The translations under genes were made by a program, and so were the position numbers. Below, in pieces: positions 33,964-42,653 of a stretch of DNA of 64,000 bases. The notes below the pieces were generated by a model, which did not search any database, was not told the DNA's origin, and worked only from the letters and a program-made list of their open reading frames with translations. Source of the DNA: JAVBLY01 sp031553035 (GTDB lineage Bacteria > Bacillota > Clostridia > Peptostreptococcales > Anaerovoracaceae); assembly GCA_031553035.1 (NCBI GenBank), contig JAVBLY010000001.1:62001-126000 (forward strand), given 5' to 3'. Position 1 is the stretch's first letter, and each line of letters starts with the position of its first letter.

Positions 33964-34024
33964 GAATTCGGTGTTTTTTCTTGCACCGAAAATTAGAATC
34001 GGCATGTATGGAGCATGCAGTATT

Positions 34025-34321
34025 TTATTTCCGCACCATCAAAGCGAAACCAGCTACTATAGCCACCAGTGCAATTATCAATCCTGAGTCCAGCCAGTCG
34101 AACACCCAGGGAAGAAACTTATTAACTACATATGAAGTTCCCATGAGGATCAGGACTATTCCTGCTATGACGGCCGCTGTGGACCTTCTTCTGGGATAGT
34201 TTGGTTTGGGTTGACCATAGTTGTTATAAGCCCCGGTGTTCTGATTTTGATTCTGGTATTGACCAGAGTTGCTTGAATTATTAGATCCTCCCGGATTAGT
34301 TTGTGATGTGTTAGTATCCAT
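34025..34321 (-). CDS. Small two-span membrane protein with Asn/Gln-rich head
   Basis: The 98-residue protein begins with about 45 residues rich in Asn, Gln, Ser and Tyr, a basic RRR boundary, then two membrane segments (AAVIAGIVLILMGTSYVV and GLIIALVAIVAGFALMV) with a short loop between. The membrane part resembles the LiaI-LiaF/DUF5668 type found in cell-envelope stress operons. I cannot assign a function. No Shine-Dalgarno stands out close to the ATG (CAGGTAAAGAAA precedes it). It lies alone between the first palindromic element and the secreted-protein cluster. Confidence 0.65.
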   Translation of the reverse strand: MDTNTSQTNPGGSNNSSNSGQYQNQNQNTGAYNNYGQPKPNYPRRRSTAAVIAGIVLILMGTSYVVNKFLPWVFDWLDSGLIIALVAIVAGFALMVRK

Positions 34322-34449
34322 TTTCTTTACCTGCTTTCGTTATATTTGCTACTTTTGTTTAACTGGCTACAGTATAGAAAATGAATATTATATATGGGTT
34401 TGGTGATTATTAGAATTGGATTAGAATGTCGCATAAAAAATGTCATAAT

Positions 34450-34488
34450 TCTCGACTAATACAATATTGAATGTGTAATTAGTCGAGA
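34450..34488. repeat. Perfect 11-bp inverted repeat
   Basis: TCTCGACTAAT (34450-34460) and ATTAGTCGAGA (34478-34488) flank 17 bp. No U-tract is seen on either strand. Confidence 0.5.
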
Positions 34489-34500
34489 TAAATGGTGTCA

Positions 34501-34543
34501 ATAAAATTTCCCAATATGGCGCATACATTTACCATATTGGGAA
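34501..34543 (-). terminator. Terminator after the secreted amidase-like gene
   Basis: TTCCCAATATGG and CCATATTGGGAA (34508-34519, 34532-34543) form a 12-bp perfect stem. On the minus strand it is followed by ATTTTATTG, a moderate U-tract 3' of the gene ending at 34582. Confidence 0.65.
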
Positions 34544-34581
34544 GGATCATAATGCAATAAAGGTTTTGGTCTTTGTAAATA

Positions 34582-35832
34582 TTACTTCATGCCCATTTTT
34601 ACTACTGCCAGTATTCTGGACTTACCAGCTTTTGTATAAATCTGGCCATCTTTGACGCAATTATTGTGTGCTGAATATCTTGGCCAATTATTGCTATCAA
34701 TTCTTGTACAGATAACTACATGTTCGGCATGTTTTTTCCATCCCTTTGTATTTGAATCATAGAATACTATGTCTCCGGGTTTTATGTTTGTTCTTACCCA
34801 GTTATTCTTCACTTCCTGATATTTTGGATTCCAAATTACTTTGTAAGGGGTCTTTTTATCTAAATAGTTTAATTGAGACCCAACAACTGTTCTAATGCCA
34901 TATACTTTGCCATCCAACCTAGGATATGTAACCTTTGGCAAAGTATAACCCGCTGCATTCAAACAATAATAAACATATTCTGCACAATATCGATTAGTGT
35001 TTGTGTTCCAATTCTTATCTGTATAGTTTTTTAGTTTGGAAATACTTAATGACGTTGACGGATTCGCAACTGGAGCAGCTGGGGCTACTACTTTAAACGG
35101 TTGGTCAATAATCAAGTGCGCTCCATTTGCATCATAAGCAAATACTTTATATCTATATGACCCTGCTGCCAGGTTACTAAATTTCAGCAGGCTGCTAACA
35201 CTTCCAATATTGAATGACAATAGTCTTGGATATTTATATACAATATGATTAGGGATCCATTTTTTACCATCACTTGTTGCTATCCCGACGCTCATTTGTT
35301 TTATTGCCAATGCCGAGTTAACAGTTCCTTTGATCATAAATGACTTGCCTTTTGTCAAAGTTCCCGGTTTGGTAACTCCAGATAAGGTTATTTTGGATGT
35401 CGCTGTAGTGGATGAAACTACAAACTTATGATCAAGTACTTTTCTTCCCCCGTTTGCATCATGAGCCCAAATTCTGTAGTAGTATGTACCAGGTGCCAGA
35501 TTACCAAATGCAATTGAAGAATCGGCAGTGAAAATATTAAATGATCTGCTTTTGGGATATTTGTTAGCATAACAGCCTGAAACCCATTTGCCGTCCTTAA
35601 CAATTCCTACTTCTACTCTGCTCATAGTTAACGCTGAATTTATCATGCCCTTGATTACAAATGCTTGGCCTTTTTTGAGAGTGCCCGGCTTAGTGACGCC
35701 GGACAAAGTGAATTGCGATGTTGCTGCATAGGCTGCATCATCTTTAGCGAATGGCGTTACTGCAAGCATTCCTACGACCATAAAAAGAATTATTGCCGCA
35801 GATATACTTGTTCTAAAAGATTTGTTTTGCAT
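34582..35832 (-). CDS. Secreted protein with two repeats and a CHAP/amidase-like domain
   Basis: The 416-residue protein has a signal peptide ending near KDDAAYAAT. Two repeats of about 100 residues follow (39-137 and 145-247), both opening with LSGVTKPGTL and ending with a YYYRIWAHDANGG-like phrase; they look like immunoglobulin-like binding modules. The C-terminal 150 residues form a cysteine-peptidase-like domain: the candidate catalytic Cys is in NRYCAEYVYYCL and His in HAEHVVICT, as in CHAP or Amidase_6 peptidoglycan hydrolases. It probably trims cell wall. SD-like GAGTG lies upstream of the ATG at 35832. A terminator follows. Confidence 0.75.
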   Translation of the reverse strand: MQNKSFRTSISAAIILFMVVGMLAVTPFAKDDAAYAATSQFTLSGVTKPGTLKKGQAFVIKGMINSALTMSRVEVGIVKDGKWVSGCYANKYPKSRSFNIFTADSSIAFGNLAPGTYYYRIWAHDANGGRKVLDHKFVVSSTTATSKITLSGVTKPGTLTKGKSFMIKGTVNSALAIKQMSVGIATSDGKKWIPNHIVYKYPRLLSFNIGSVSSLLKFSNLAAGSYRYKVFAYDANGAHLIIDQPFKVVAPAAPVANPSTSLSISKLKNYTDKNWNTNTNRYCAEYVYYCLNAAGYTLPKVTYPRLDGKVYGIRTVVGSQLNYLDKKTPYKVIWNPKYQEVKNNWVRTNIKPGDIVFYDSNTKGWKKHAEHVVICTRIDSNNWPRYSAHNNCVKDGQIYTKAGKSRILAVVKMGMK

Positions 35833-36048
35833 TGTTTTCTCGTATGACTTATGTTGTCAGTCATACACTCCTTTCCGATAATGAATTATAAAGTAATAAA
35901 GGTTTATATAGTTAGGCTGCATATTCTGATTTGGATCAGCTTGACTATTGATATCATCAATGCATATAAATTGCAAAATGCATGCATAATTATATGTGCA
36001 AATATGATATATAAATGATACCCAATAGTTGCCATATTAAAAGCAAGT

Positions 36049-36072
36049 GTAGCAAAAAAATATAATTGCTAC
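36049..36072. repeat. Small inverted repeat after the lipoprotein gene
   Basis: GTAGCA (36049-36054) and TGCTAC (36067-36072) with a T/A-rich loop could end the leftward lipoprotein transcript. The 266-bp interval 35833-36098 is otherwise AT-rich promoter-like sequence without an ORF. Confidence 0.35.
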
Positions 36073-36098
36073 GATACTTAAACTCTTAAGCTATTATT

Positions 36099-36737
36099 TT
36101 AATAATCCATATATTCGTCACTGCGGTCTATATGGTCTAATACTTGAAATGAGTTTAATTCACAAAAATAGTCGAATCCATAATCAACCCCAAATAGTTT
36201 AGAAAGCGAGTCCATTTCTGTTAGCTCAGATGTCTTCATATACAAAACATCTCCCGGGGTAAGTTCACTAAAACAATCCGTATTGCCCCAGTTTTCAAGT
36301 TCAACCACTACTGGTAAATCGCGTTGTGTAGTAAGAATTAATATATCATTTTCTTTTTCTATTGCTTTTATTTCTTCCCATAATTGTAGGTTGGTGTTAT
36401 CCTGCCCATAGGTTTCTAATGCGGATAGGGGGTTGCTATATATTAAGGAAGAAACTACATCTACAGTGGTTTCTTCAATTGGTTCTTGTCCCTCAATTAT
36501 TTCATCATCATCGTCTACACTTATAACTCTTAATGTTCCAATCGTAATTTCTTCACCCTCATAATCAACAGATTCTATTACTGAAGGATCATCGAATGAA
36601 TCTTCAGTATCAGTGCCTTCTGTGCAAGAAGTCAATAACAATATTAATAAAATAAAAAATACCATTAATAAGATTTTAAAGCCATCTTTATGTGTGTTTT
36701 TTTTAAAGATCAAAAGATTTTTAATTTGTAAATTCAT
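36099..36737 (-). CDS. Putative lipoprotein, 212 residues
   Basis: The signal KILLMVFFILLILLLTSC is a lipobox with the modified Cys directly after, preceded by a basic NLLIFKKNTHKDG. The mature part is acidic (EGTDTEDSFDDPSVIESVD) and has no domain that I know. I start at the ATG at 36737, with AAGGA ten bases upstream; the ATG at 36755 overlaps this ribosome site. It is the last of a row of leftward envelope genes, 51 bp after the next lipoprotein. AT-rich codon use. Confidence 0.7.
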   Translation of the reverse strand: MNLQIKNLLIFKKNTHKDGFKILLMVFFILLILLLTSCTEGTDTEDSFDDPSVIESVDYEGEEITIGTLRVISVDDDDEIIEGQEPIEETTVDVVSSLIYSNPLSALETYGQDNTNLQLWEEIKAIEKENDILILTTQRDLPVVVELENWGNTDCFSELTPGDVLYMKTSELTEMDSLSKLFGVDYGFDYFCELNSFQVLDHIDRSDEYMDY

Positions 36738-36787
36738 AGTACTTATTCCTTTCACATATTATCATTCAAATAATAAATTTAGTTTAA

Positions 36788-37642
36788 TCATTTGATCTCC
36801 AACCAGAAATAATGCCGTAACCCACTGGAGTTATCTTCAAAGCAATATAGTCCTTTTGATAAAATACTTGTATTTATTACACCGTATCCTTCTTTGGTTT
36901 CAGCGCAATCAAGGGTGGTATATTTTACGTTTTCTGGTATAAAATAACTGTATTGAGCAGTAAATGATTCCTCTTCAAAGTCAGTGCCATTAAATGATCC
37001 TATTGTTATTATTTCATCTTTTTCCATTGGCAATAGTTTTTGAATGTCGTAGCCCAAACTGCTTGTCATATAACAATTTATACATTTAGAAAGGGTTTGA
37101 TCGGGATCTTCGCCGTTGACTTCTCTTATATCTCCGATTTGACCACTAATAGTCCCGTGATATGCATTCCCATATTGTTCTTGCCACATTTGCCAGCCTT
37201 GACTTTCTTTGCTAAACAAATGAGGTATTGTGTAGCCTGTGTCTCCTTCTATATTTGTTGCTTCCAGTTCACTGAACTGATCTACATTGACTAATTGAGC
37301 ATCACCTTCTAAAACAGGTGGAATGTTTTCTTCTTCTTTGTTTAATATAAAGTTTATCCCCATTCCATATATCCCCAGGTCGTTTCTGTTGATATAGGTG
37401 CTGTCTGCGTCTACAATTTCTGGATATGTTGGTTCAAAATATTTATCACCTTTTTTTATAAAATAAGATCCATCAGCTTCTTTAGCTTCTTCAAGCGTCA
37501 TTCCTACTTCTTCAATCTCTTCTGCATAATCTTCTTCAATAAAATCATTATCGTCAACAGTCGTTGAATCAGCTTGCTTCGAAGAGCAGCCTACAGTTAA
37601 TGTTAGTATTAAAGCCAGTACCAATATTAGATATCTTTTCAT
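36788..37642 (-). CDS. Putative lipoprotein, 284 residues
   Basis: The N-terminus MKRYLILVLALILTLTVGC is a textbook lipoprotein signal with Cys19 as the anchor. The mature protein begins with an acidic low-complexity segment (DDNDFIEEDYAEEIEEVG), then EEAKEADGSYFIKKGDKYFE. No family is recognised. Its composition and position suggest a role beside the other envelope proteins in this cluster. Good promoter signals were not seen in the 40 bp to the SHOCT gene, so the two are probably co-transcribed. Confidence 0.72.
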   Translation of the reverse strand: MKRYLILVLALILTLTVGCSSKQADSTTVDDNDFIEEDYAEEIEEVGMTLEEAKEADGSYFIKKGDKYFEPTYPEIVDADSTYINRNDLGIYGMGINFILNKEEENIPPVLEGDAQLVNVDQFSELEATNIEGDTGYTIPHLFSKESQGWQMWQEQYGNAYHGTISGQIGDIREVNGEDPDQTLSKCINCYMTSSLGYDIQKLLPMEKDEIITIGSFNGTDFEEESFTAQYSYFIPENVKYTTLDCAETKEGYGVINTSILSKGLYCFEDNSSGLRHYFWLEIK

Positions 37643-37682
37643 AATTTCCCCTTTATTTCTTATTTCACCATATTGGATTAAT

Positions 37683-38237
37683 TTATAAATCTAATAATTT
37701 CTTTTTCTTGGCTTCAAATTCGTCTTTGGTTATTGTGCCATTATCAAGCAGTTCTTTGAATCTACTTATTTCTGATGCCGTATCATTTTTTTCATTTAAT
37801 TCACTCATATTAGAAAAGTTTGCCTTGTCGATGGCTTTATCCTTAGGCTTAGTCATTTCTTTAATTACCAAAATCAATCCTATTATCAGACATATTGCGG
37901 CAGCGACAATGATTGCTATCATGCTCATTTCATGCCCAGAGTATGGTAAAGAGTATGAATACCAAAAATCATTACTTATCCTGGATGATTGATAAATAAC
38001 TCCAACCAAACCTATTACTGAAAGAATAATTCCAATTACTAAATTGTTTGAATTGCTGGAAGAGTCTTGTTTAGGCAAGTTATAATACTCTCTAGCAATC
38101 ACACTTGCTTCATCAAACGATAAGTTTGTTTCATCCATAAGATTTTGTCTCATCTCCATAAGATTTGCTATTGGATTGCCTCCATCGATTTTTTTTGCAA
38201 GTTCATCAAGATCAAATTCTTTTCCGTTAATTATCAT
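37683..38237 (-). CDS. SHOCT-domain membrane protein
   Basis: The 184-residue protein has a soluble N-terminal region, two membrane segments (LVIGIILSVIGLVGVIY and MIAIIVAAAICLIIGLILV), and a C-terminal SHOCT motif (ISRFKELLDNGTITKDEFEA), a short alpha-helical domain found at the ends of many bacterial proteins and used in oligomerisation. AAAGGAG precedes the ATG at 38237 by nine bases; a GTG directly before it is less likely. Function is unknown. It lies within the leftward envelope cluster. Confidence 0.75.
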   Translation of the reverse strand: MIINGKEFDLDELAKKIDGGNPIANLMEMRQNLMDETNLSFDEASVIAREYYNLPKQDSSSNSNNLVIGIILSVIGLVGVIYQSSRISNDFWYSYSLPYSGHEMSMIAIIVAAAICLIIGLILVIKEMTKPKDKAIDKANFSNMSELNEKNDTASEISRFKELLDNGTITKDEFEAKKKKLLDL

Positions 38238-38284
38238 CACTTTCTCCTTTGATTATCAATATGTTCTTTCTCATATTTATTTAA

Positions 38285-39289
38285 TTATCTATTCCATGCC
38301 AATTTGTTGTATTTCAGTTCCAATACCTTATCAATTGGATTTGTCGCACTTTTTCTATACTTGCTTGCGCCTGATTCAAACAAGACGTAGATACTCCCTC
38401 CGCTGTAAACAACGTTTTGCGACATAGGGGGCAGAGTCAATGTTCTATTTTTAAGTTGAGTTGCAGTAGCTGATTTTACGTCATATTCGCTGAGAGATGA
38501 ATTCTTTGTTCTTGTATATGACATGCTTACTAACATTCTATTCTTTGAAATGAAAGTGATTCCCTGTAATTTTTTCCCTTTGAATGTGATTTTTCGACCA
38601 ACCGGACAAGAATTATTGCTACGGTACGAAGCATTATATGATCGGATTTCAGTTTTATTGCTTTTTTGATCGAATGTAGCAACCCACAGCTTATTATCGT
38701 AATAGGTTATAGCCGAGGCCTTATTTACTATTTTTTGAACCCCTAATGTGACTTTTTTATTCCCTTTTATTGCTTTTACTAAATTTGCATATGAAACCCA
38801 ATAATAGTTATTTCCGCCATCCGAGTCTGCAATTACTATTTCTTTCCGTTTTGGGTTATATGTTAAACCGCCTACATGTCCCTTTTTGTTCAAATTGATA
38901 GTAGCAAGATATTTTCCTGACTTATTTAAAACATATATTACTGTAATATCCTTGCAAACTTTTTTTGTAGAGTCATTAATAGTACCATATGCAGTAATTA
39001 ACAGATAATTTCCGGCAGTACAATAGCCTTGAGGGCACATATTATAACTTAGTAGTCCACTCACGTTTGTACGATATAAACCCGGTATTTGAATTTTTTT
39101 GCCGATGGCATTTTTTATGGCAGGATATTTTTTTATTGACGTATCAATTTGTTTTGATGAAATAACACTATTGGTACTAGTATTTGCTGCCGCACCATAG
39201 GATATATGATTACTGTCTAATCCAGGGAGTACTGATGCCACTAATAATATGATAAAAAAAATAATAAAATGTCTTATAGTATATCTCAT
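38285..39289 (-). CDS. Secreted protein, possible beta-propeller, 334 residues
   Basis: A signal peptide (RHFIIFFIILLVASVLPGL) is followed by a long beta-rich region with repeating patterns such as LLITAYGTIN, VIYVLNKSGKYLATIN, IVIADSDGGNNYYWVSY, KLWVATFDQKSN and RMLVSMSYTR, as in a propeller of about five to six blades. No enzyme motif is evident. I start at the ATG at 39289, which has AAGGAG seven bases upstream. It lies 29 bp from the PPC-domain gene and is probably co-transcribed with it. AT-rich. Confidence 0.68.
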   Translation of the reverse strand: MRYTIRHFIIFFIILLVASVLPGLDSNHISYGAAANTSTNSVISSKQIDTSIKKYPAIKNAIGKKIQIPGLYRTNVSGLLSYNMCPQGYCTAGNYLLITAYGTINDSTKKVCKDITVIYVLNKSGKYLATINLNKKGHVGGLTYNPKRKEIVIADSDGGNNYYWVSYANLVKAIKGNKKVTLGVQKIVNKASAITYYDNKLWVATFDQKSNKTEIRSYNASYRSNNSCPVGRKITFKGKKLQGITFISKNRMLVSMSYTRTKNSSLSEYDVKSATATQLKNRTLTLPPMSQNVVYSGGSIYVLFESGASKYRKSATNPIDKVLELKYNKLAWNR

Positions 39290-39318
39290 TTGTTTCTCCT
39301 TAAAATAATTCACATTGA

Positions 39319-40491
39319 CTAATTTGTTTTGATAGTTTTAGTTTTACTCCATTTGCTATAGTTCTTTGAACCATTATATGTACTATATGACCGCACTTTG
39401 ATATAATATTTTTTCTTGCTTTTCAGTTTCTTAATAGTAACTTTTGACTTGCTTTTGCTGACAGTCTTATATTTCCAGGATTTCCCCTTTTGTTTGTATG
39501 CAATTTGATACTTTGTTACATTTGATATTTTTTTCCACCAAATAGTAAGCTTCTTTTTCCCTTTTTTAAGTTTTGTTATTTTTGTCATTTTGGGTGCTGT
39601 GTCAATCCTTACGGAATATGGGTGCATATAGTCATATTTAGGCCTACCTAGAAATTCAATATAATATCTACCGTTACTTAAAGTATTGGTTTTTATTACA
39701 GTTGCTGATTTGTAATTTTTCAACGCACCTGAATAAATTCTATCACCCCTATAATTAAACAGGCTTATGTCCATGGGTTCACCTGAACTGGTTGACTTGG
39801 TAGACTGCTTTATTGTAATGTTTATGGGCGATTTTTTATTTAAGTTAAAATAAAAATAATCAGTATCATAATCATTTCCGTAATAGCCATTTGGATCATT
39901 ATAACCCCACAATAGGCTTGCATAGTATCTCGTTCCAATATTAATAAAATTTGCATTCGATTTATCATTATTGTACTCTTGTTCAGCATTCGCAGGAGTG
40001 TGATTAAGTGTCAGGGAGTAGTATTTCCCCCAGAAAGCAGTATCATATTCCTGGCCAGTCAAAACAATATAGTATTTACCTGGCTTTAGATATATTTGAT
40101 CATATGTTTTATTTTGGTTATACATATATGTAGCAAAAGAAATGTAATCATCACCTTTATAATCTAAAATTTTAACTTCGGGCCCGTTTTTTGTTGACGT
40201 TGAGGCCGGTAAATCCAGTTTGAACGACAATTTGCCGGCATTTGGAACTGAGAAATAGAAATAATCATAATCTATCTTTCCTCCTATTCCTCCTGTTTGT
40301 GTGCTATACATTCTCCCATTCATAATTGTGGTTAAAGGTAAACTATTTGCTGTTGACGTAGAATTATTAGGTTCTTTTTCATTTATTGTTGCCCCATAAA
40401 CATAGTTGGCATTCAAAGGTGGAATTGTAGTTATAACCAAAATAATTACTAGTAACAGCAATAAATAATAGGTGATTTTCTTTATCTCCAT
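39319..40491 (-). CDS. Secreted protein with PPC-like and FnIII-like domains
   Basis: The 390-residue product has a signal peptide (YLLLLLVIILVITTIP), then two bacterial pre-peptidase (PPC)-like domains, each opening with an EKEPNNSTSTANSL/EQEYNNDKSNANFI phrase followed by DYDYFYFSV or DYDTDYFYFNL. The C-terminal 90 residues resemble fibronectin type III (KLTIWWKKISNVTKYQIAYK). It is very Lys-rich and AT-rich. PPC domains usually sit behind secreted proteases; no protease domain is present here, so this is probably a binding or surface protein. It is the first gene of the leftward cluster. Confidence 0.72.
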   Translation of the reverse strand: MEIKKITYYLLLLLVIILVITTIPPLNANYVYGATINEKEPNNSTSTANSLPLTTIMNGRMYSTQTGGIGGKIDYDYFYFSVPNAGKLSFKLDLPASTSTKNGPEVKILDYKGDDYISFATYMYNQNKTYDQIYLKPGKYYIVLTGQEYDTAFWGKYYSLTLNHTPANAEQEYNNDKSNANFINIGTRYYASLLWGYNDPNGYYGNDYDTDYFYFNLNKKSPINITIKQSTKSTSSGEPMDISLFNYRGDRIYSGALKNYKSATVIKTNTLSNGRYYIEFLGRPKYDYMHPYSVRIDTAPKMTKITKLKKGKKKLTIWWKKISNVTKYQIAYKQKGKSWKYKTVSKSKSKVTIKKLKSKKKYYIKVRSYSTYNGSKNYSKWSKTKTIKTN

Positions 40492-40592
40492 AATATATCC
40501 TCCTAATGATCAATCATGGTCAAAGTAATTGAATTATTATTGAAATTATACACAAAATGCAATTGTAATACAAGTGCATTATAAATTGCATA

Positions 40593-40608
40593 ATATTAGT
40601 GCTAATAT
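40593..40608. promoter_or_regulatory. Palindrome upstream of the RHH-like gene
   Basis: ATATTAG-TG-CTAATAT is a perfect 7-bp-arm palindrome in the interval between the divergent PPC-domain gene and the small regulator gene. It is a candidate operator for either. Confidence 0.35.
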
Positions 40609-40667
40609 GATGTATATATTATACCCCCAAGAGCATATACACTAGAGCATAGAAAGGGAGTATGAGC

Positions 40668-40850
40668 ATGTTTGAGATTAAAAAGGAAGAAAAAATCACG
40701 AAAACATTCAGAATGCCAAAACCTCTTGTAGAACAGCTTGGAATGATTGCACAAAAAGAAGGTGTTTCAGTGAACAGTCTTGTTGTTCAATGCTGTGAAT
40801 ATGCGCTTAATGATTTTGACAAGAAGGGAAAGTATGTCGCCGAGGATTGA
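40668..40850 (+). CDS. Small ribbon-helix-helix/Arc-like protein
   Basis: The 60-residue product (ATG 40668, AAGGGAG seven bases upstream; an ATG at 40662 is too close) reads as KITKTFRMPKPLVEQLGMIA followed by KEGVSVNSLVVQCCEYAL: a beta-strand then two helices, the MetJ/Arc fold of dimeric DNA-binding proteins. It is divergent from the envelope cluster, with a 16-bp palindrome between, so it may repress either side. It is also the size of an antitoxin, but no toxin gene is adjacent. Confidence 0.7.
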   Translation: MFEIKKEEKITKTFRMPKPLVEQLGMIAQKEGVSVNSLVVQCCEYALNDFDKKGKYVAED

Positions 40851-40950
40851 TTCTGATTGAAACTGTGCCATTGATATTATTTTGTCAACCCTATTGACAA
40901 ACCCACACTAATAAGCGAAAATATAGTTACAAATAAATATTGTTGAATCT

Positions 40951-41083
40951 GTTTCAGGGCGAGGTGCAATTCCTCACTGGTGGTGATGAGCGTAAAGCTA
41001 CAAGTCCACGAGCCAAGTACCAAGAGTACAAAGCTGAACTGGTTAAAATCCAGTACCAACGGTATAGTCCGGATGAAAGAAAC
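40951..41083 (+). promoter_or_regulatory. FMN riboswitch (RFN element)
   Basis: The conserved RFN blocks occur in order: CAGGGCGAGGTGCAATTCC, CACTGGTGGTGATGAGC, AGTCCACGAGCC, then GGTATAGTCCGGATGAAAG, closed by a GTTTC/GAAAC P1 stem (40951-40955, 41079-41083). It binds FMN and lowers expression of the riboflavin operon that follows. The terminator at 41117-41147 is its expression platform. Confidence 0.96.
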
Positions 41084-41116
41084 TAAGATTTTGTTTATAT
41101 TATATAGACAAAACCT

Positions 41117-41147
41117 GCCCTTTGAAGAGATTCGGAGGGCTTTTTAT
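41117..41147 (+). terminator. FMN-riboswitch expression platform terminator
   Basis: GCCCT (41117-41121) and AGGGC (41136-41140) enclose a 14-base loop that can form further pairs, followed by TTTTTATT. Located 34 bp after the aptamer. Confidence 0.8.
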
Positions 41148-41257
41148 TGTGTCTCTCCCTAGTAGGGTTGTACAGTAAGATCATTGTGTCATGAAATAGT
41201 GCAATTCTACGGCAAATCATGCTCTCCATAGAATAGTGCAGATTTGAAAGCCGTATA

Positions 41258-41399
41258 TTGGCCCGAAATTGGAGTTGTGCGGTAAATTTGTTACCTGTAC
41301 ACCAGAAGCAACATGCATTAATATGCATTAATGTCCAAATGAGCGGTGCTCCCATGAAAAAGACAAAAAAAACGTCGCACAACTCCAATTTTGGACCAA
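41258..41399. repeat. Palindromic intergenic element, copy 2, within the ribD leader
   Basis: A 24-bp terminal inverted repeat (41258-41281 and 41376-41399; the inner 16 bp, ending GTTGTGCG, are perfect) encloses 94 bp. The interior carries GCATTAAT twice, similar to the interior of copy 1. The element lies between the riboswitch terminator and ribD, so it is transcribed as part of the leader. Other short inverted repeats (TACGGC/GCCGTA) occur at about 41210-41252. Confidence 0.7.
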
Positions 41400-41537
41400 A
41401 AAAGCGAGGGAAAAGTTGCAGATGTAAATCCCATACATTGCAAGAATAAATTATTTGGAACGGGTGGCAGGGATTATAAACCGAACGGAACGATTTTGTA
41501 AAGGATATCTTCACTCCTAAGAAGAAAAAGTGAGAAT

Positions 41538-42653
41538 ATGAAAAATAATTACGACGAAAAATATATGAAAATGGCACTTGAGCTCGCTCAAAAAGGCAAA
41601 GGCATGACAAGCCCCAATCCAGTGGTCGGTGCAGTGATAGTAAAAGACGGAGAAATCATCGGAACAGGTTTTCACGAAAAATACGGAGAGCCTCATGCTG
41701 AGAGAAACGCGATCAATAACAGCAAAGGTTCATTGAAAGATGCCACTATATATGTAACTTTGGAACCTTGCTGCCACACTGGCAAGACTCCTCCATGCAC
41801 TGATGCCATTATTGAAAGCGGCATCAGCAGAGTTGTATTGGGAGCGAGAGATCCTAACCCGAAAGTTGCCGGACAAGGTATCGAGATGCTCAAGAAGAAC
41901 GGTCTTCAGGTCGATGAAGGAGTAACGTCCGAAGAATGCAAGGATATAAACAAGGTCTTCTTTCATTATATAAGGACAGGCCGACCATATGTCACTATGA
42001 AATATGCTATGACCATGGATGGCAAAATAGCTGCTGCTTCAGGGGATTCGAAGTGGATCACAGGTGAAGAAGCAAGAGAGCACGTCCATATTGAGAGGAG
42101 CTATAACAAAGCTATCATGGTTGGTAAAGGCACAGTTTTAAAAGATGACCCCATGCTTAACAACAGAACGGAAAAAGGAGCTGATCGCAATCCCATAAGG
42201 ATCATATGCGATACAAATTTATCGATACCTGTTTCATCTAATATCGTGAAAACCGCTAAAGACATAGAGACAATAATCGCAACGGCAAGCGACGATCATA
42301 AAAAACAAAAAAAATTAACAGATGCAGGATGCCAGATCATAAACGTAAATAAAAAGGATGGACGTATCGATCTCAAACATCTGATGGAACTGCTGGGGCA
42401 GAAGGGCATAGACAGTATTTTACTGGAAGGCGGAGCAGAGATTAATTGGGAGATGATGAACGCAGGTCTCATAAACAAAGTTCAGACATATATAGCCCCG
42501 AAGCTTTTCGGGGGAGCACTCAGCAAATCACCCATAGGAGGAGCGGGAGTATCATATCCGAAAGATTGTCTGAATCTGGGAGAGCCGCAAATTACGAAAC
42601 TGGGGCAGGACATACTGATAGAAAGCGAGGTGATCGAATGTTCACAGGAATAG
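41538..42653 (+). CDS. ribD: Bifunctional riboflavin deaminase/reductase
   Basis: RibD deaminates and then reduces the pyrimidine intermediate in riboflavin synthesis. The 371-residue protein has an N-terminal deaminase with zinc ligands H53 (PHAERNAI, E55 catalytic), C78 (LEPCCH) and C87 (TPPCTDA), and a C-terminal NADPH-dependent reductase (PYVTMKYAMTMDGKIA, then SILLEGGAEINWEMMNAGLI). It is the first gene of the riboswitch-controlled operon, with a weak AAAGTGAG ribosome site. It overlaps ribE by 16 bp. Confidence 0.95.
   Translation: MKNNYDEKYMKMALELAQKGKGMTSPNPVVGAVIVKDGEIIGTGFHEKYGEPHAERNAINNSKGSLKDATIYVTLEPCCHTGKTPPCTDAIIESGISRVVLGARDPNPKVAGQGIEMLKKNGLQVDEGVTSEECKDINKVFFHYIRTGRPYVTMKYAMTMDGKIAAASGDSKWITGEEAREHVHIERSYNKAIMVGKGTVLKDDPMLNNRTEKGADRNPIRIICDTNLSIPVSSNIVKTAKDIETIIATASDDHKKQKKLTDAGCQIINVNKKDGRIDLKHLMELLGQKGIDSILLEGGAEINWEMMNAGLINKVQTYIAPKLFGGALSKSPIGGAGVSYPKDCLNLGEPQITKLGQDILIESEVIECSQE

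Noticed and set aside
42446..42637. N-terminal extension of riboflavin synthase
   Set aside because: The region lies wholly inside ribD in another frame; the conserved MFTGIVEE start is at 42638.
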